Positions 23,281 to 36,329 of a stretch of DNA of 64,000 bases are shown piece by piece; positions within the stretch are counted from its first letter, which is position 1, and each line of letters begins with the position of its first letter. The notes below the pieces were generated by a model that was not told the DNA's origin, searched no databases, and saw only the letters and a list, made by a program, of their open reading frames with translations. A program made the position numbers and the translations under genes. This stretch comes from Saururus chinensis (taxonomy: Eukaryota; Streptophyta; Magnoliopsida; Piperales; Saururaceae), in assembly GCA_035235625.1 (NCBI GenBank), contig CP141145.1, positions 33,274,668 through 33,338,667 of the forward strand, read 5' to 3'.

Positions 23281-26200
23281 TGAGAAAAAGTGGCAAAAGG
23301 AGAAGCAAAAGATGAAACAGAGGAAGTGGCGGTGCGAGCGAGACATGGCCACATGCCTTCTAGTCTCTACTACCAATTTAGGGCGGATGAAATTGAACAT
23401 CACATGTGTCTCTCTACTCACGTCTACCGCTGCATGCCCTTTTCATCATCACAATGTACTAGCACGAGCTAGATTGTTAACTTCTGACCTTCAAGAAGAA
23501 AAAAACAACACAGCAGATTTCAGTGAGCTGGCATTGGTCTGTGGGTTCACTGCCTGTGGCAAACTTTACACCCAATTTGGTGTGAGCCTCTTTCGCCCGG
23601 CTCTAAGAACGTGTTTAAAAGTGAAAAAAAGTGGTCCTCATTTTTACGCTTTTTCAGAGCCGACTGAGGCTGATTGGAAATTCACAACCTCACGATCAAT
23701 TCAAACCGAGGCCTCAAATAGGAAAGAAGATGAAAGATTGAAGAGTCCCATTAGTTTGAGCCGGATTTATTAGTCTGGTCTAGCCATCTCAAAGCTGTCA
23801 GAGTTTAATTTGTGCATTATTCAAGGGGTGGGGCGGTTTAAATTAATTACCTGCTCGCCCATTTATTATTGTGTGTCATTAATTTTTAATCCGACAGCCC
23901 ACATGCCTAAGTTTTAGGCTTAAAGTTTGATGCACATGTGAAGTTTTTTAAGTAAAAGAACGATTGTAGACCTACAAATTCAATGCGATATGGCCAATGT
24001 GTGGATAAATCCAAATCCGAGGGAATGAATTTGGAAACTTGTACCGACAAAACAAAAATGGAGTTTGGAACCCGTGATCCGATGCCAGGAGCCTAGGTGC
24101 CATGGAAAGATGAGGATCACATGAGATTCCGGTCCTCATCGTAGACAAACAAAAAGCATCGTGTCCCCTCATCCACGCTGTACTCTATTTTCAGCGAGGA
24201 CACAAGTTAGAGCATATCCAAAGCCATGCTGATGAGACTATTTTTACTCCGGTGATGAATACTAATCATTCTAAGCGGCACAGAGATTTCAGCAATCTGC
24301 CGAGCACATGGCAGATTGGTGCTAGTCTTCATTGCCTTCTTCTTCTCTCTGGAGCTCACGCCACTGAATACTCTCAATTATATAAGCAATGACACACAGT
24401 TATTCTTGTGTTAGGGGGCAGGAAAGAAAGAAGCCATGATGAGAGTTTCCTAGTAACCAAATCGCCAAACGCAAAGTAATTTCTGCTTAGAAAGCGATTC
24501 ATCAGCCATGGCAATTCACGAGGGAAGTGGGCAGCCCAGAAAGCCCAAAAACTCTTCATTGCAGGTGGGTCAGTCATCTCCTAACGAAAAGCTACTTCCC
24601 TGGTAAGAGGCATAAAAAATTTTAGCTATCGAGCGGTCACCAGACTCTCCACTCCATAAGGTGACAAGATATAAGACAAAAGTGAGTGGCCGTCGTTATC
24701 ATCATCAAATGCTGCTTGTAAGAATGCTGGATTAGGATCAACCATGCGAATGACTAGTGCGTTTCTTTTGGAATTCGGTTTTGTGCCCTATTAATTGCAC
24801 CTTTGTTGTATGCTTAGTGACAAATTTTCAGCAACTTTGGTGGTCGATGACTCGTTGTCATTACAGGTATCGGAGGGGTTCTTTGAAGGATCTGTAATCC
24901 TTTATTTGTGTAACTAAATAGAAGCTATATGTTTGGTATTATAGTCTTGTTAATATGAGTGGGTTTTGTGAGTTATGAAAGCTTAAATTATACTGAACGA
25001 TCAATCTCTGTGCCACATAGCAATTGATCGGTTCATGTTTACGGTAGTATAATCGTTGGAACAATCAATTACAGTCCAAAGCATTCAATTGGTGTTTGAT
25101 TTTATTATATAAAAAATGAAGCCAAGATTTAGTGATTAATTAATATTAAGAAGTGATTGATTGCTTGCGGGACTAGAAGTGGCTGATGTGAAGAACAATC
25201 GAACACCTATTCCAAATGATTGATTAATTGATGTTTAAAATTTTAAAATATGCTCATTTAGACTTTTCTTGATTAGCTAATTGGAGATTTTATTTTATAA
25301 ATAAAAAAATATAAACTTGTACATTTTTATGGGGTATAGAAGATAATTTTTCTTTGTTAGAATTAGGTTATTGACTATTAAAAAAGTTTGAGAAGCTTAT
25401 AAGCATCTTATAATTATTCTCTTTGTAATTAGTAAAAACTGTACAATCCCATAGACATAGGTATTATTGTCGAACTATGTAATCCCTAATGTACTTTTTC
25501 TCCGTTATCTCTCTTGTTTGTTTATGTTCCTCGTAAGAATCCAATGGCTACATTGATATAGTTTAGATTGACTCTAACAAACATATAATTTACAACAGGT
25601 TTTCATGCAACTGTGTATGTCTTAGACATTATAGGCTGTCAAATTTTCATACTTTCTTCGTTTTATATTAATAATTATATTTAAAAAATTAATAATTTTT
25701 ATTAAATAATAAATCTTACATATTTGTGAAAGGAAAATGAAGCTCAGGTAGTCACGCTTGAGTTGATGCTAAATTTTCTTAGAGATACTATCTATTAAGC
25801 ATAATATCTGACATTAATAGATGCTACCTAGACGTTAAATAAAGCAGGTCTCAATTTCCCCTTTGGCTTTTGTGTTCTGTTGAGTGACAATTCATACGCA
25901 ACAAAACAAAGATCATGCATATTCCGGATTTACCAATGGCCGGACCATGTTGCCGATCTTGTAGTAATCAATGGCCAAACTTTAAAAAGAAAATGCTCCA
26001 TAAAACACTACAAAGAAGTTTGGATTACATTCTGATTTTTTTGGCAACCCCTCGAAATAGATTAGCAAGCAACCACACCACAGTTTCTATTTGGCACCTT
26101 GTGTATTTCTCGTTCGAAGACCGATTGGGATTGGGCCCAACTAGGAAGACCCAAAAATAAAAAATTTGCTTAGGGCTCGTTTGGCCACTATTTATGTAAT

Positions 26201-27600
26201 TATGCTTTAGGGTTTAGAGCAAGACAAAACATCCTATCAAATGGAACGTGGGCTTTTTGCCCATTTTTCGAGAAGGTATATAATAGAATTATTCTATCCG
26301 CATGGCTATGTATATATCCATTTATATTTTAATATGTTTACTTAAGTTAAAACTTAAATTTATTCACGTTCAAACATGTATAAATAGTAAAAGGATATAC
26401 CCACCAACCACATGGCTTATAGAATGGTTCTACTTAATAATTTTTTCCAATTGTTCTCACTTTAAGAAAAGGTTTACAAAAAACCAGGTAGAAAGCTCAT
26501 TCACTTTTTAAAAGATATAAAAATGAGCCCACATACAGTGAGCCTAAAATGAGGCAGATGGGCACATGCAAGCAAGAACCTATTGTAGCATGTCACCCTT
26601 TAGAAGTATTTGGCTATAACCAGGTTTAACTGCCACATGCCTACCTGCGATTTTGGGCTCATTACATGTGGCGTAAATATCTTCCTTGCTTTTTTTATCC
26701 AGCGGTTGCAAAAAAAGCTGCATCATTAATGTTAATAAGTTGAATTTACAGTCTAAATCAACATTTGTTAATCTAAGCCAAATTGTAAATTTCTTTCTCA
26801 ATAGAACCTCTGCTCAACGGTAACTGTCTTAATTAACGTCCTAATTTTTCTGATATACGAGCGTCCTAAATTAATCAATTCATTCTGATGATAAAATCAT
26901 TCCAGTTTGGTCATAACAGTGAACGGAGGAAGCAGAAACCAAGCCGAAAGGTAGGCCAATTAATGGGTCTGTTCATCAATGGGCGGAAGGCGATCTGCAT
27001 CGACTCATCGAGATCTGTGAGAAAAGCAGCACCGGGCCCTTCTTCCTGGAGCCCACCTGAGCTTGAGGAACAGTTGGGCTCTGGCAAAACTTGTATTAGT
27101 ATTTCAGCAGCTCAGCTTCAAGGCACAAACCAAAGACAAAATTCCTCATTTTGTCACCATGTATGGCGTATGGATGCGCTCGGCCGATGAGAACTCAATA
27201 AGAATATCCGAACATTACTCTGGATATGGATTTGATTCAATGGCAGGCGTGAAGCCATCAATCATCCTCCGAGAATTCCCACCGCCCCTTTGCCAGAGGC
27301 CGATTTGTAAGTTGTAACTGACGATTCTCGGATTCTGGCCAACTGATCACCAGTAGAGCTTCTTCCTGAGCTGAAACGATAAAACACACCCAACACACAA
27401 AATCTCACCATTATCTTCACGTATCTGCATTGTTTTAATTCCCGGGCATAGAATCTTGTACATCTCCGTTTCTGTCTAGTATATATTCTCACTGCTCACC
27501 ACAGAAAAGGGACTTAAAAATCCACATACGGCCATAGGCCCCGCTTCCATTCCCGTCTTCGTCACTCATCGCTTCTCAGGCCAGTTCGTAGGAGTACCAC
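23281..27600. other. Long gene-poor stretch
   Basis: Open frames of 60-153 codons exist (for example 23312-23773 on plus and 24374-24577 on minus), but none shows a recognisable domain, and they lack exon-like neighbours. 24930-25230 is dotted with GATCAATT-type words. 25650-25700 looks like a Stowaway-type end. The last ~300 bases are probable promoter and leader DNA of the ankyrin gene. Confidence 0.4.
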
Positions 27601-28211
27601 TCCCTGCCACAGCTTACTCTCACTGTCTCTCGGTGGGTTCGCATCACATTTTACGCAAAGGTGCGGTCTTTCTCCATGATTTCAACATTAGCTGTAGTGG
27701 GTCAGGTTTGTTTTAGCTTTTGCAGTCGGATTGTAGTGGATTCTGTTTCATACCCACCAAAATGGTGCTGGATTTCTGTACGGTACCGGCTTGAATGGTC
27801 TATTCTCAAAACTTGCCTCTTTGAAGCACTAAGTTTTGCGAACTTCAATATCTTCGCGAGCAGATGCTTTTTCTGTGATTATCAGTAAGGCTTATTTGTT
27901 GTTTCGTATCTGCTTTTTGCTGTGAAGCAGAACACGTCCTTGTTTACTTTTGGTTTGTGCTCAATCTGGTATATCTTTTTCTTCTGTGGCGTTCTTTACG
28001 GCGTTTAGCTTTTTTCCTCCCCTCTTTGTAGAAAAAGTTCTCTATTTTCACTCATTTTTCCCTGTATGCGGAATCGGAATCTTTTACTCCCTTAAAGTTT
28101 TCGTTGCCGTCTATTTCTACTCTGTTCATGTGTGTGGCTTGGACTCTATCTCTCTCTCTCTCTCATCCCTTTGAAATTGATCTTTCATTTGGGTTTCTTA
28201 ATTTTTTGCAG

Positions 28212-28300
28212 CTTCTTATAGCTAAACGGAAGGATCCAGCTTTTGATCCCTCCCACTTTCAGACTTTCAAGCCTTGTACTTTGGTGGTGCTAACTGCCCA
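28212..28300 (+). other. Probable 5' UTR exon segment of the ankyrin gene
   Basis: A pyrimidine-rich acceptor TTTTTTGCAG ends at 28211, 89 bases before the chosen start codon. The upstream stretch (27660-28211) is T-rich and intron-like, and a CT-rich leader with CTCTCACTGTCTCTC lies near 27610-27640. A leader intron is therefore likely; its donor is not fixed. Confidence 0.45.
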
Positions 28301-31106
28301 ATGGATCCCAATTTTCCTCTAAGGTGGGAAAGCACCGGAGACCAGTGGTGGTATGCTTCCCCCATAGATTGGGCTGCTGCCAATGGCTACTATGATCTAG
28401 TTCAAGAACTTCTGCGCCTTGACACGAACCTTCTCATCAAGCTCACCTCCCTCCGCCGAATCCGCCGCCTGGAGATAGTATGGGATGATGACGCCCAATC
28501 TGATGCAGCAAGTTGCCGATCGGTGGTTGCAAGGAGCCTCCTCCTCGACTGTGAAATGAAAGATGGGAATAACTCGCTCATTCGCGCTGGCTATGGTGGG
28601 TGGCTTCTCTACACTGCTGCCTCTGCTGGGGACATGGATTTTGTTTTCGAATTGTTGCAGAGGGATCCTCTTCTTGTGTTTGGGGAGGGGGAATATGGTG
28701 TTACGGACATACTCTATGCTGCAGCAAGGAGCAAGAATTGCGAGGTGTTTAGGCTTTTGTATGATCATGCTATCTCACCCAGGTGTTCCATGGGGATTGG
28801 AGGGGAACTGGAGGGACAATCGAATGGTGCCCCCTCTGTTTTTAGGTGGGAAATGATGAACAGAGCAGTTCATGCTGCTGCAAGGGGCGGGAACTTGAAA
28901 ATTTTGAGGGAGCTCCTTGAGGAGTGCTCAGATGTTCTGGCTTATAGAGATGTTCAGGGCTCAACTGTCCTGCATGCAGCCTCAGGCAAAGGACAAGTCG
29001 AGGTAAAATTTTTTATCTTCAAGTGATTGAAAGTCTTAAATTCAGTAATTTCTTTGTGTGAAATTTAGGTATAATTGTGTTCTTTGCAACATAGCCTCTG
29101 AATCACCCAAATGACATTTTATAATTAAACTTCGGACACAAATTGGCAATTTTTATCAATGTGCTAACCAACAGAAGGCTTGCACCTTCGGAGGCTGTAA
29201 ATTGAGCATTTAACCCTGATGACACCCAAATTGGATACGTACAACTGGTTGGCTGAATGACTACTATAAATGTATGGTCTGTATCAGTCTTCATGTGTAC
29301 AATGACTGCAGTTTTGCTGATCTTTTTATGTCATTGTTTGTTTGCATTAGAATATTCCTGAAATTGAAAATTGCAGCTTAATTTATGTACACACTTCAAT
29401 ATCTCACTTGTTGACCCTTTGCTAGCTCATTTACAGCATGACTTGTAGTCAATGTGTAACTGATTCAGTCTGTCGGCTAATTGACTGACTGGGGAAGCAT
29501 ATCCTACATGCTTGCAGTTTTATAAAGTAAAATATATGAGGCTTTTAATTTCAACCAGTTTGTGTACTTAATTTCTTCGTAATAATTAAATTACTGGATG
29601 TTAGCTCATTTTCTACAGCAAGCTTACTGGAATTTGCATGTGTTCCTGCTGCATTATCATTTTTGAAGCCGCTGAAACCTTGTTGCCTGGCTGTGATAAT
29701 CTCATGCTCATCTATCTGTTATAATCTGTTGACTCTAATTTATTCTCCAGGTGGTGGAGGACTTAATCAGATCTTTTGATATCATCACCTCCAGAGACAA
29801 TCAAGGAAATACTTCATTACATATTGCAGCTTATCGAGGCCATTTGTCTGTGGTCAAGGCTCTCATTCTTGCTGATCCCTTGTCCATATCTGAGACAAAC
29901 AATGCAGGTGATACCTTCCTTCACATGGCCGTAACTGGATTCAGGTCCCCAGGTTTCCGGAGATTGGACAAACAAATTGAGCTCATGAAAAATTTAGCAG
30001 ATGGAAACTTTACTGATTTAGAACCGATCATCAATGTGAGAAATAATGAAGGGCGAACTGCACTTCATTTAGCTGTCACTGGAAACATCCAATCTACTTT
30101 GGTAGAGCTTCTCATGTCAGTTCCTTCAATAAATCTAAATATCAAGGACAACGATGGGATGACTCCACTTGATCATCTAAGTCTGCGGCCGCGATCTGCA
30201 TCATCCGAAATATTGATTAAGCAGCTTATATCAGCAGGTGGGATCTCAAACATGCAGGACTACATGACTCGAAGTGCCATAGCTAGCCAACTTAAGATGC
30301 AAGGTATTGGAAGCAGCCCGGGCACTTCTTTTAGAATATCTGATTCAGAGATATTTTTATACACTGGAATGGAGAATGCATCGGAAATTAGTTGCGACAG
30401 AGAGAGTGCAAGACCAAGTTCATGCACAAGTCAAAGCAGGAGTGAAACGAGTCACGCAGACAGTATTAGCGCCTACGACATTATGTCAGTTACCAAGAAA
30501 TCCACTCCTTCAGTAAGTCATGCTGCAAGCCGTTTAAGATTTTTGCTTGGATGGCCCCGACGGAAAGAGAAGAAAACCAATCAGGCCTCCTCAGAATCGA
30601 TCAAAATGATGGGTGACAATGACTATCTAGATTCATGCAAGAAATTCAGCTTTATGGAAGAGATACCTACCCCTTTGAGACAAAGATATTCAAACCCATC
30701 TTCATTTCCGAATGGTAAGCGAACCTTCTCAATAAGAACATCTATGCCAAGTCCATCAGCCAAGGAGAAATTTACAGCAGGTCTTCTGCATGGAGTTATC
30801 CAAGCTGTTCCAGACTCAACTTTTGCATCTAACTCTCCCTCGAGTCTCTTCTCAAGAACTCCAACGTCTTCACCGCCAAATGGGCTGAACAAGCAGGAGG
30901 ATGTCATGTCAGATGATGAAATTAGAGAATGCTCCCGCTCAAAGTCATCCGTTGATGAGGGGGCATCAGGCAAAGCGAGGTCCTTCAATAAGAGGCTGAT
31001 GAATGAATACTTCTGCTTTGGTGCCCAGGGGCTTTCTGTCGAAGACCCTGTTACGGGACAGCAGTCAAACCGGGTGTACAAGCAATCAGCTCTCTCCGTG
31101 GCATGA
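28301..31106 (+). CDS. Ankyrin-repeat protein, 685 residues, two coding exons
   Basis: Join 28301-29002 and 29751-31106. The donor GTCGAG|GTAAAA and acceptor TTCTCCAG|GTGGTGG keep the frame (GQVE then VVEDLI). I chose the ATG at 28301 (MDPNFPLRWESTGDQWWYA), because this N-terminus is the one conserved in plant relatives; an in-frame ATG at 28274 is less likely. Ankyrin-type repeats run from about residue 20 to 380: SPIDWAAANGYYDLVQELL, YTAASAGDMDFVFELL, AVHAAARGGNLKILRELL, NTSLHIAAYRGHLSVVKAL, TALHLAVTG. The C-terminal ~300 residues are Ser-rich and likely disordered, ending YKQSALSVA. I see no transmembrane segment, so it is not an ACD6-type membrane protein. The family is conserved in land plants; a scaffolding or protein-binding role is inferred, and its partner is unknown. 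Confidence 0.9.
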
Positions 31107-31460
31107 TTAAACATATATGAAAGCTCGAGAACGTAGAATATTAGACTTTCAAGAAAAGTTTGGTGTCCGTTCCAAACGTTCAGCTCGTGGCTTGATTCTT
31201 ATACTGTTTCTACTTGTTTTTAGGCATAGAAAATAGAAATGCTTGTATAGCTGAAATGTACTAGTCTTCGTCACTTGACAGCTTTAATTAAAAAAAGGTC
31301 TTCTTCACTTGACCCGTTTAATTACTAATACATTGAATAAATAACTCCTAAATTATTTACTTTTTGCCGCCCCCCCCCTTCCCTTTTTATCTTTCTCTTT
31401 ATCAGGCAGCCATGCCAGCAGCAGTGATGTTAGCGTCTAGATTGTCGTCGGCTATTTATT
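31107..31460. other. 3' UTR and short intergenic DNA
   Basis: Follows the ankyrin gene's stop codon. It includes an AT-rich 3' UTR-like stretch and a run of nine C's near 31370. No gene. Confidence 0.5.
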
Positions 31461-31824
31461 TGTTAGAAATGGAGCCGATGGAGAAGCAGAAGTCGACTCA
31501 GCGTACGCGGAGTCGGGAGTGGCCTAAAAAGGGAAGTTGCAGAAAACGTTGTTTTGGTCCAAATTGAGTCCTATTTTGTTCAGGAAGAAGGTCTGGGACG
31601 AACTGGGATCATTCTAGGGTTTCGGAGAGAGTTGAGAGTGACCTGTTCAATTGAGGGAGAAAAGGTGAGTGTTTTTCATGTATTCTTCTTCTCCATTGTA
31701 TATTCTCAGAATATAGTGGACTTTGCGGGACGTAGGCAAATTGTGGAACCATGTTAAAACGATCATTCTGCAATACTTTGGGAATTATTGTGCTAGGATT
31801 TGGAATTGCCATTATTCCCTAACA
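31461..31824 (+). repeat. Copia 5' LTR
   Basis: 364 bp, TGTTAGAAATGGAGCC ... TTCCCTAACA. It matches the 3' LTR (35918-36329) but lacks a stretch of about 48 bases that the 3' LTR has near 36205-36265. Confidence 0.92.
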
Positions 31825-31826
31825 AG

Positions 31827-31840
31827 TGGCATCAAAGATC
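31827..31840 (+). other. Copia primer-binding site
   Basis: TGGCATCAAAGATC, two bases after the LTR. It resembles the plant initiator-Met site TGGTATCAGAGC with transitions, and it confirms the plus-strand direction. Confidence 0.8.
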
Positions 31841-31899
31841 AAAAGGTTCAAGGTAGAGATAGCCGGCGACAACAAGTATAAAATTGAGAAGTTCAACAT

Positions 31900-32640
31900 G
31901 ATAATTATGCATTCTAGAGGATGCAAATTGAAGATTACTTGCATCAGAAGGACCCATGGCCCCTGATGACCGGTGAGAAGGCCAAAAACACCATCGAGGA
32001 TTATTGGCGATTACTGGATCAAAAAGCCCTAGGTGTCGTTCGTCTTGCAATTTCTGCATTGGTCGCTTCAAATATCCTGAAGGCGAAAACAACAAAAAAT
32101 TGTTTGATCTGTTGGAGGAGATGTACGTAGGAAGTTCTTTGGCACACAAGGTACATCTAGTTACTAGTTTTATAGATATGAAGATGTCAGAAGATGATAG
32201 TGTGGCTAATCATCTCAATGAATTTCACAAACTCACTAATCAGTTGGATGCGGAAGGGTGTAAAATTCTCGGAGGATGTATAGGCCATTTGTCTCGTAAA
32301 ATCTTTGTCGAAGAGTTGGAGCAATTTCAAGACGGTTGTGATCAATTCAAAGGGCATCGTAAATCTAACATTGAGTGATGTGGCTCCACAAATGTTGGTG
32401 GAGGAGATTTGATGGAAGGATGGTGATTCTTCCACTAACTCCACCATGACCATAGATGTTCGTGATCGATGATCACAATGGGAAAGCAAGGTGGTCGTAG
32501 AAAATCCTAGCTAGGTTGTTCCAAGTTTCGCAACGACAAGGGAGATGGAACTTGCTATAATTGTAGCCAGGTGGGCCATATGAAACAGATTGCACAGCCC
32601 TCCCAAAAACGACAAGGGAGGTAAAAATATTGTGAACCTT
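31900..32640 (+). pseudogene. Copia gag
   Basis: Fragments in shifting frames carry the UBN2-type gag core (KLFDLLEEMYVGSSLAHKV, then MKMSEDDSVANHLNEFHKL). A zinc knuckle follows near 32550 (CYNCSQVGHMK), but its last cysteine is lost. Frameshifts near 32000-32100 and several stops disable it. Confidence 0.82.
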
Positions 32641-32670
32641 ACCGGTGATTCTGTATGCATGATATAGTCA

Positions 32671-33730
32671 ATGGAAGATAAACTTGATACATGGATTGTT
32701 GATTCTGATGCATCTTTCCATGCTACTAGCAATAAAGAGTTACTTGAATGTTATGTTGCTGCAAATCTTATAAAAGTTCATCTTGGCAATACTAATACAT
32801 GTGATGTGATTGGTAAGGGAAATATAAGCTTGCTACAGGAGGATGACACAATATTTGTGGTGAAAAATGTTAAAACTTGTGCCTTGTCTCACAAAAAATT
32901 TGATATATGTTGGCCAATTTGCTAGCTATGACTGGAATAACTACAAAGTTTATCAATGAAACATGGAGCATAACTCGGGGATCTCTTATAATAGCCAAGG
33001 GGAAGAAAGTGGGGACATTGTATTTGTTCTCATGTAGAAATAAAGATTCTATATCGGTGGCATCATTAGTTGTTGACGCTGCAATGTGGCACAAAAGGTT
33101 GGGCCACATGAGTGAGAAGGGGATGCAAGTTCTAATGAACAAGGGGAAACTTTCTGTCTTGAAGGAAGAAAATTTAGATTTTTGTGAAGAGTGTGTCATG
33201 GGAAAGTAGATAAATGTTACCTTCACAAAGGCCAAAAAGGAAAGGAAATTAGAATGTTTGGAGCTAGTACACACGGACGTCTTGGGTCCGGCTCAAATAC
33301 AATCTCTCGGCGGTGCTCTTTACTTTGTGACTTTTATTGATGATGCATCTCGTAAGCTCTAGGTTTATTATTGTCGTAATAAATCAGATGTGTTTGACTT
33401 GTTTATTAAATGGAAAATCCTTGTTGAGAATGAGACAAAATTAAAGTTGAAATACTTGAAATATGATAATGGAGGAGAATACTGCAGTAGGTAGTTCCAA
33501 TCATATTGTGACAAACATGGGATCAGGAGACTCCTTACAACCCCAAGACATCCAAGGCAAAATGATGTGACAGAGCGAATGAACAGGACGATCTTGGAGA
33601 AGGCTAGAAGTATGAGATTCCATGAGGGGCTGCCAACATCATTTTGGACCTATGTCATAGACACAACGACATATTTGATCAACCAATCCCCATCTTACTC
33701 CCTAGATGGTGGACTACCTGAGGAGGCATG
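32671..33730 (+). pseudogene. Copia protease and integrase
   Basis: The protease site reads WIVDSDASFHAT where the family has DSGAS, so the key glycine is changed. The GAG-pre-integrase motif MWHKRLGHMSEKGMQVL with FCEECVMGK follows at 33080-33209. The integrase core then shows LVHTDVLGP, YLKYDNGGEYC and an ERMNRTILEKARSM helix. TAG and TAA stops lie within it (for example near 33207 and 33361). Confidence 0.88.
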
Positions 33731-34041
33731 AATATAGAAGGAGGTAAAATATGATTTCTTACGAGTGTTTAGATATGTAGGTTATGTACATGCAAAACCA
33801 GAAAATAGGGGAAAACTTGACTCTAAATTGAGCAAGTGCTATTTTATTGGTTATGGAATTGATAGTTATAGGTACAAGTTATGGGATGTAGAGTAGAAAA
33901 AGGTCATTTGAAGTATTGATGTTGTATTCAATGAGTTTGATTTATATAAAGACCAACAAAATCTATAAAAGGGGAAAGAAAAATCTCAGTTTATAGAATT
34001 TGAGGTGGACAAATCCTCAGTTGATAAAGTAAAAAATGTAG

Positions 34042-35800
34042 GTGATAACATTGAATATGAAGCTAGTTCTAGCCATGAAGTATCTCAGCTATATGATAGT
34101 CATGATGAAGGCGCTGATGATAAGCCAACTCATGTTCCACAATCCCCTGCAGTTCCTTTTGCAGACACCGGATAGATGGAGGAGTGATAGGGTATGTAAG
34201 TCAAATCTAAAATATGACTATAGCCTTAACCATTTGTTGTTGACAAATAGTGGAGAGCCTGAATGTTTTGAGGAGATATGCCGCATAAATTCATCTACTG
34301 GGTGGGAGCGTGCCATGGACGATGAGATGAACTCATTGTCCTCAAACAACACTTAGGAGTTGACCCAACTGCCTAAGGAGAAGAAGGCACTATATAACAA
34401 ATGGATCTATAGGTTGAAAGTAGTCGCCAATGGAAACAAGTGTTATAAAGCTAGACTAGTAGTCAAGGGTTTTAAACAGAAGCATGAGGTAGATTTCATA
34501 GAGATATTTGCTCAAATGGTAAAGATTGCGACCATCCGAACAATTTTGAGCATAGTAGCAGTGGAGGATCTCCACCTTGAGTAGTTAGATGTGAAAATTG
34601 CATTTTTTCATAGTAATTTAGAGGAAGAGATCTACATACATCAACCTAAAGAGTACATAAAAAAGGTAGAGAGAATTTGGCTTGCAAGTTGAACAAGAGT
34701 CTGTATGGTTTGAAACAGGCTCCAAGATAGTGATATAAAAAATTCGATGAGTTTATGAAGGCAATTGGGTTCTATAGGTGTCATTTAGACCATTGCTGCT
34801 ATTTTAAAAATTTTGGTACCTCCTATATTATACTATCATTGTATGTCGATGATATTCTTATTACAGGATCTGACATGATTGAGATTGTGAATCTCAAGAG
34901 GATAATATCTCAAGAATTTGCAATGAATGACCGGGGTCCATCAAAACAGATTCTTGTCATGCGAATTACTAGAATCGAAAAGAAGAGAGTGTTGAAATTA
35001 TCACAGAGTGTTGAAACTATGTTAAGAAGGTACTTCAAAGGTACAACATGCAAGGTGCTAAATCAGTTGGCACCCCTCTTGCAGCACATTTCAGACTCTC
35101 TCAAGATTAAGCGCCAACTACACCAAGGGGGCGGAGAAAGATGAAGAGTATTCCTTATGCTTCAACAGTGGGTTCTCTTATGTATGCTATGACTCTCACT
35201 AGACCAGACATATCCCATTAAGTGGGAGCAGTGGCAAGGTACATGAGTAATCCTAGCAAGGAGCATTGGGAGGCAGTAAAGTGGATCCTTAAGTATCTGA
35301 AAAGTACATCATAGTTGATTCTATGGTTCAAGCATAAAGCTCTTGGGTTATGTGGATTTTGATAGGGCCAGTGATGTGGACTCCAAGTAGAGAACCATGG
35401 GCTACGTGTTACTCTTGGGAGTGGAGCAGTAGCATGGTAGTCACAACTTCAAAAGATAGTCTCTTTATCTTCTACCGAGGTAGAATATGTTGCAACTATA
35501 GAGGAGTGCAAGGTGTTGATTTGGCTGAAGGCATTCCTGAAGGAATTGGGTAAGGAGTAAGGTGAATGTTGGTTGCATTCAAACAGTTAGAGTGCTATTT
35601 ATCTTGTCAAGAACTTAATGTTTCATTCAAGAACCAAACATATTAACATCAAGTATCACTTCATCTTGGAGCTCGTAGAGGAGAGGGAAGTGAATTTGGA
35701 GAAGATTCACACCAAGGATAACCCGGCAGACATGTTGATGAAGGTTGTCACCATGGAGAAGTTGAGGTCATGCACAACTTCCATCAGTCTTCGACACTAG
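34042..35800 (+). pseudogene. Copia reverse transcriptase and RNase H
   Basis: Begins with RT_copia text (WERAMDDEMNSL, NKWIYRLK, YKARLVVKGFKQKHEVDF). The catalytic LYVDDILITGSD lies near 34840 and is intact. RNase H traces follow at 35380-35790, with ERNVNLEKIHTKDNPADML-like text at the end (EREVNLEKIHTKDNPADML). The YVDD block sits in a different frame from the start of the domain, so the gene is dead. Confidence 0.88.
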
Positions 35801-35917
35801 AAGACCAACCATCCCACACTCGTTTATTCATATTGAGGTTTGAAGGCTTGAAGACTATTAGCTTCAAGTAGGAGAGTGTCGAAGAAGATGAAGCTCATCA
35901 ATCTCCAAGTGGAAGGT

Positions 35918-36329
35918 TGTTAGAAATGGAGCCCGATGAAAAACAGAAGTTGACTCAGCGTATGCGGAGTCAAGAGCGGCCCAAAAAGGAAAGTTTCGAA
36001 AAATGCTACTTTGGGGCCAAATTGAGTCCTGTTTTATTCAGGAAGGTTGGGATCATTCTAGGGTTCTGGAGAGAGTTGAGAGGAACTTGTAAGGGCTCAA
36101 TTGAGGGAGAAAAAGTGAATGCTTTTCCTATATTCTTCTTCTCCACTGTATACTCTCTAAATATAGTGGATTGTGTGTGGGTCGTGGACGTAGGCAAATT
36201 GCCGAAGCAAGTAAATTCTCACGATTGCTCTGTTTTGCTTTGTTATGTCACATTTGCCGCCCCCAACGATCATTCTGCAATGCTTGGGAATTATTGTGCT
36301 AAGATTTGGGACTGCCATTTTCCCTAACA
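35918..36329 (+). repeat. Copia 3' LTR
   Basis: 412 bp, TGTTAGAAATGGAGCC ... TTCCCTAACA, preceded by the purine-rich CCAAGTGGAAGG. It has about 48 bases more than the 5' LTR, so one copy gained or lost sequence after insertion. Confidence 0.92.

Larger units (their letters stand above)
31461..36329 (+). mobile_element. Decayed Ty1/copia retrotransposon with both LTRs
   Basis: Order: 5' LTR, Met-type primer site, gag, protease, integrase, reverse transcriptase, RNase H, polypurine tract, 3' LTR. Integrase before reverse transcriptase marks Ty1/copia. Many stops and frameshifts break the polyprotein. The flanks TTATT and ACATT agree at only three of five bases, so the target duplication has decayed or a boundary has been changed. 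Confidence 0.93.

Noticed and set aside
23312-23773. 153-codon open frame on plus
   Set aside because: No recognisable domain, poor amino-acid order, no exon context, and it starts inside a MITE-flanked intergenic stretch. Most likely chance.
26888-27317. Overlapping open frames of 84-100 codons
   Set aside because: Two frames open over the same bases with no conserved motif; probably upstream DNA of the ankyrin gene.
28274-28300. Upstream in-frame ATG of the ankyrin gene as start
   Set aside because: The family N-terminus starts at MDPNFPLRWEST (28301). The nine extra residues look like translated leader.
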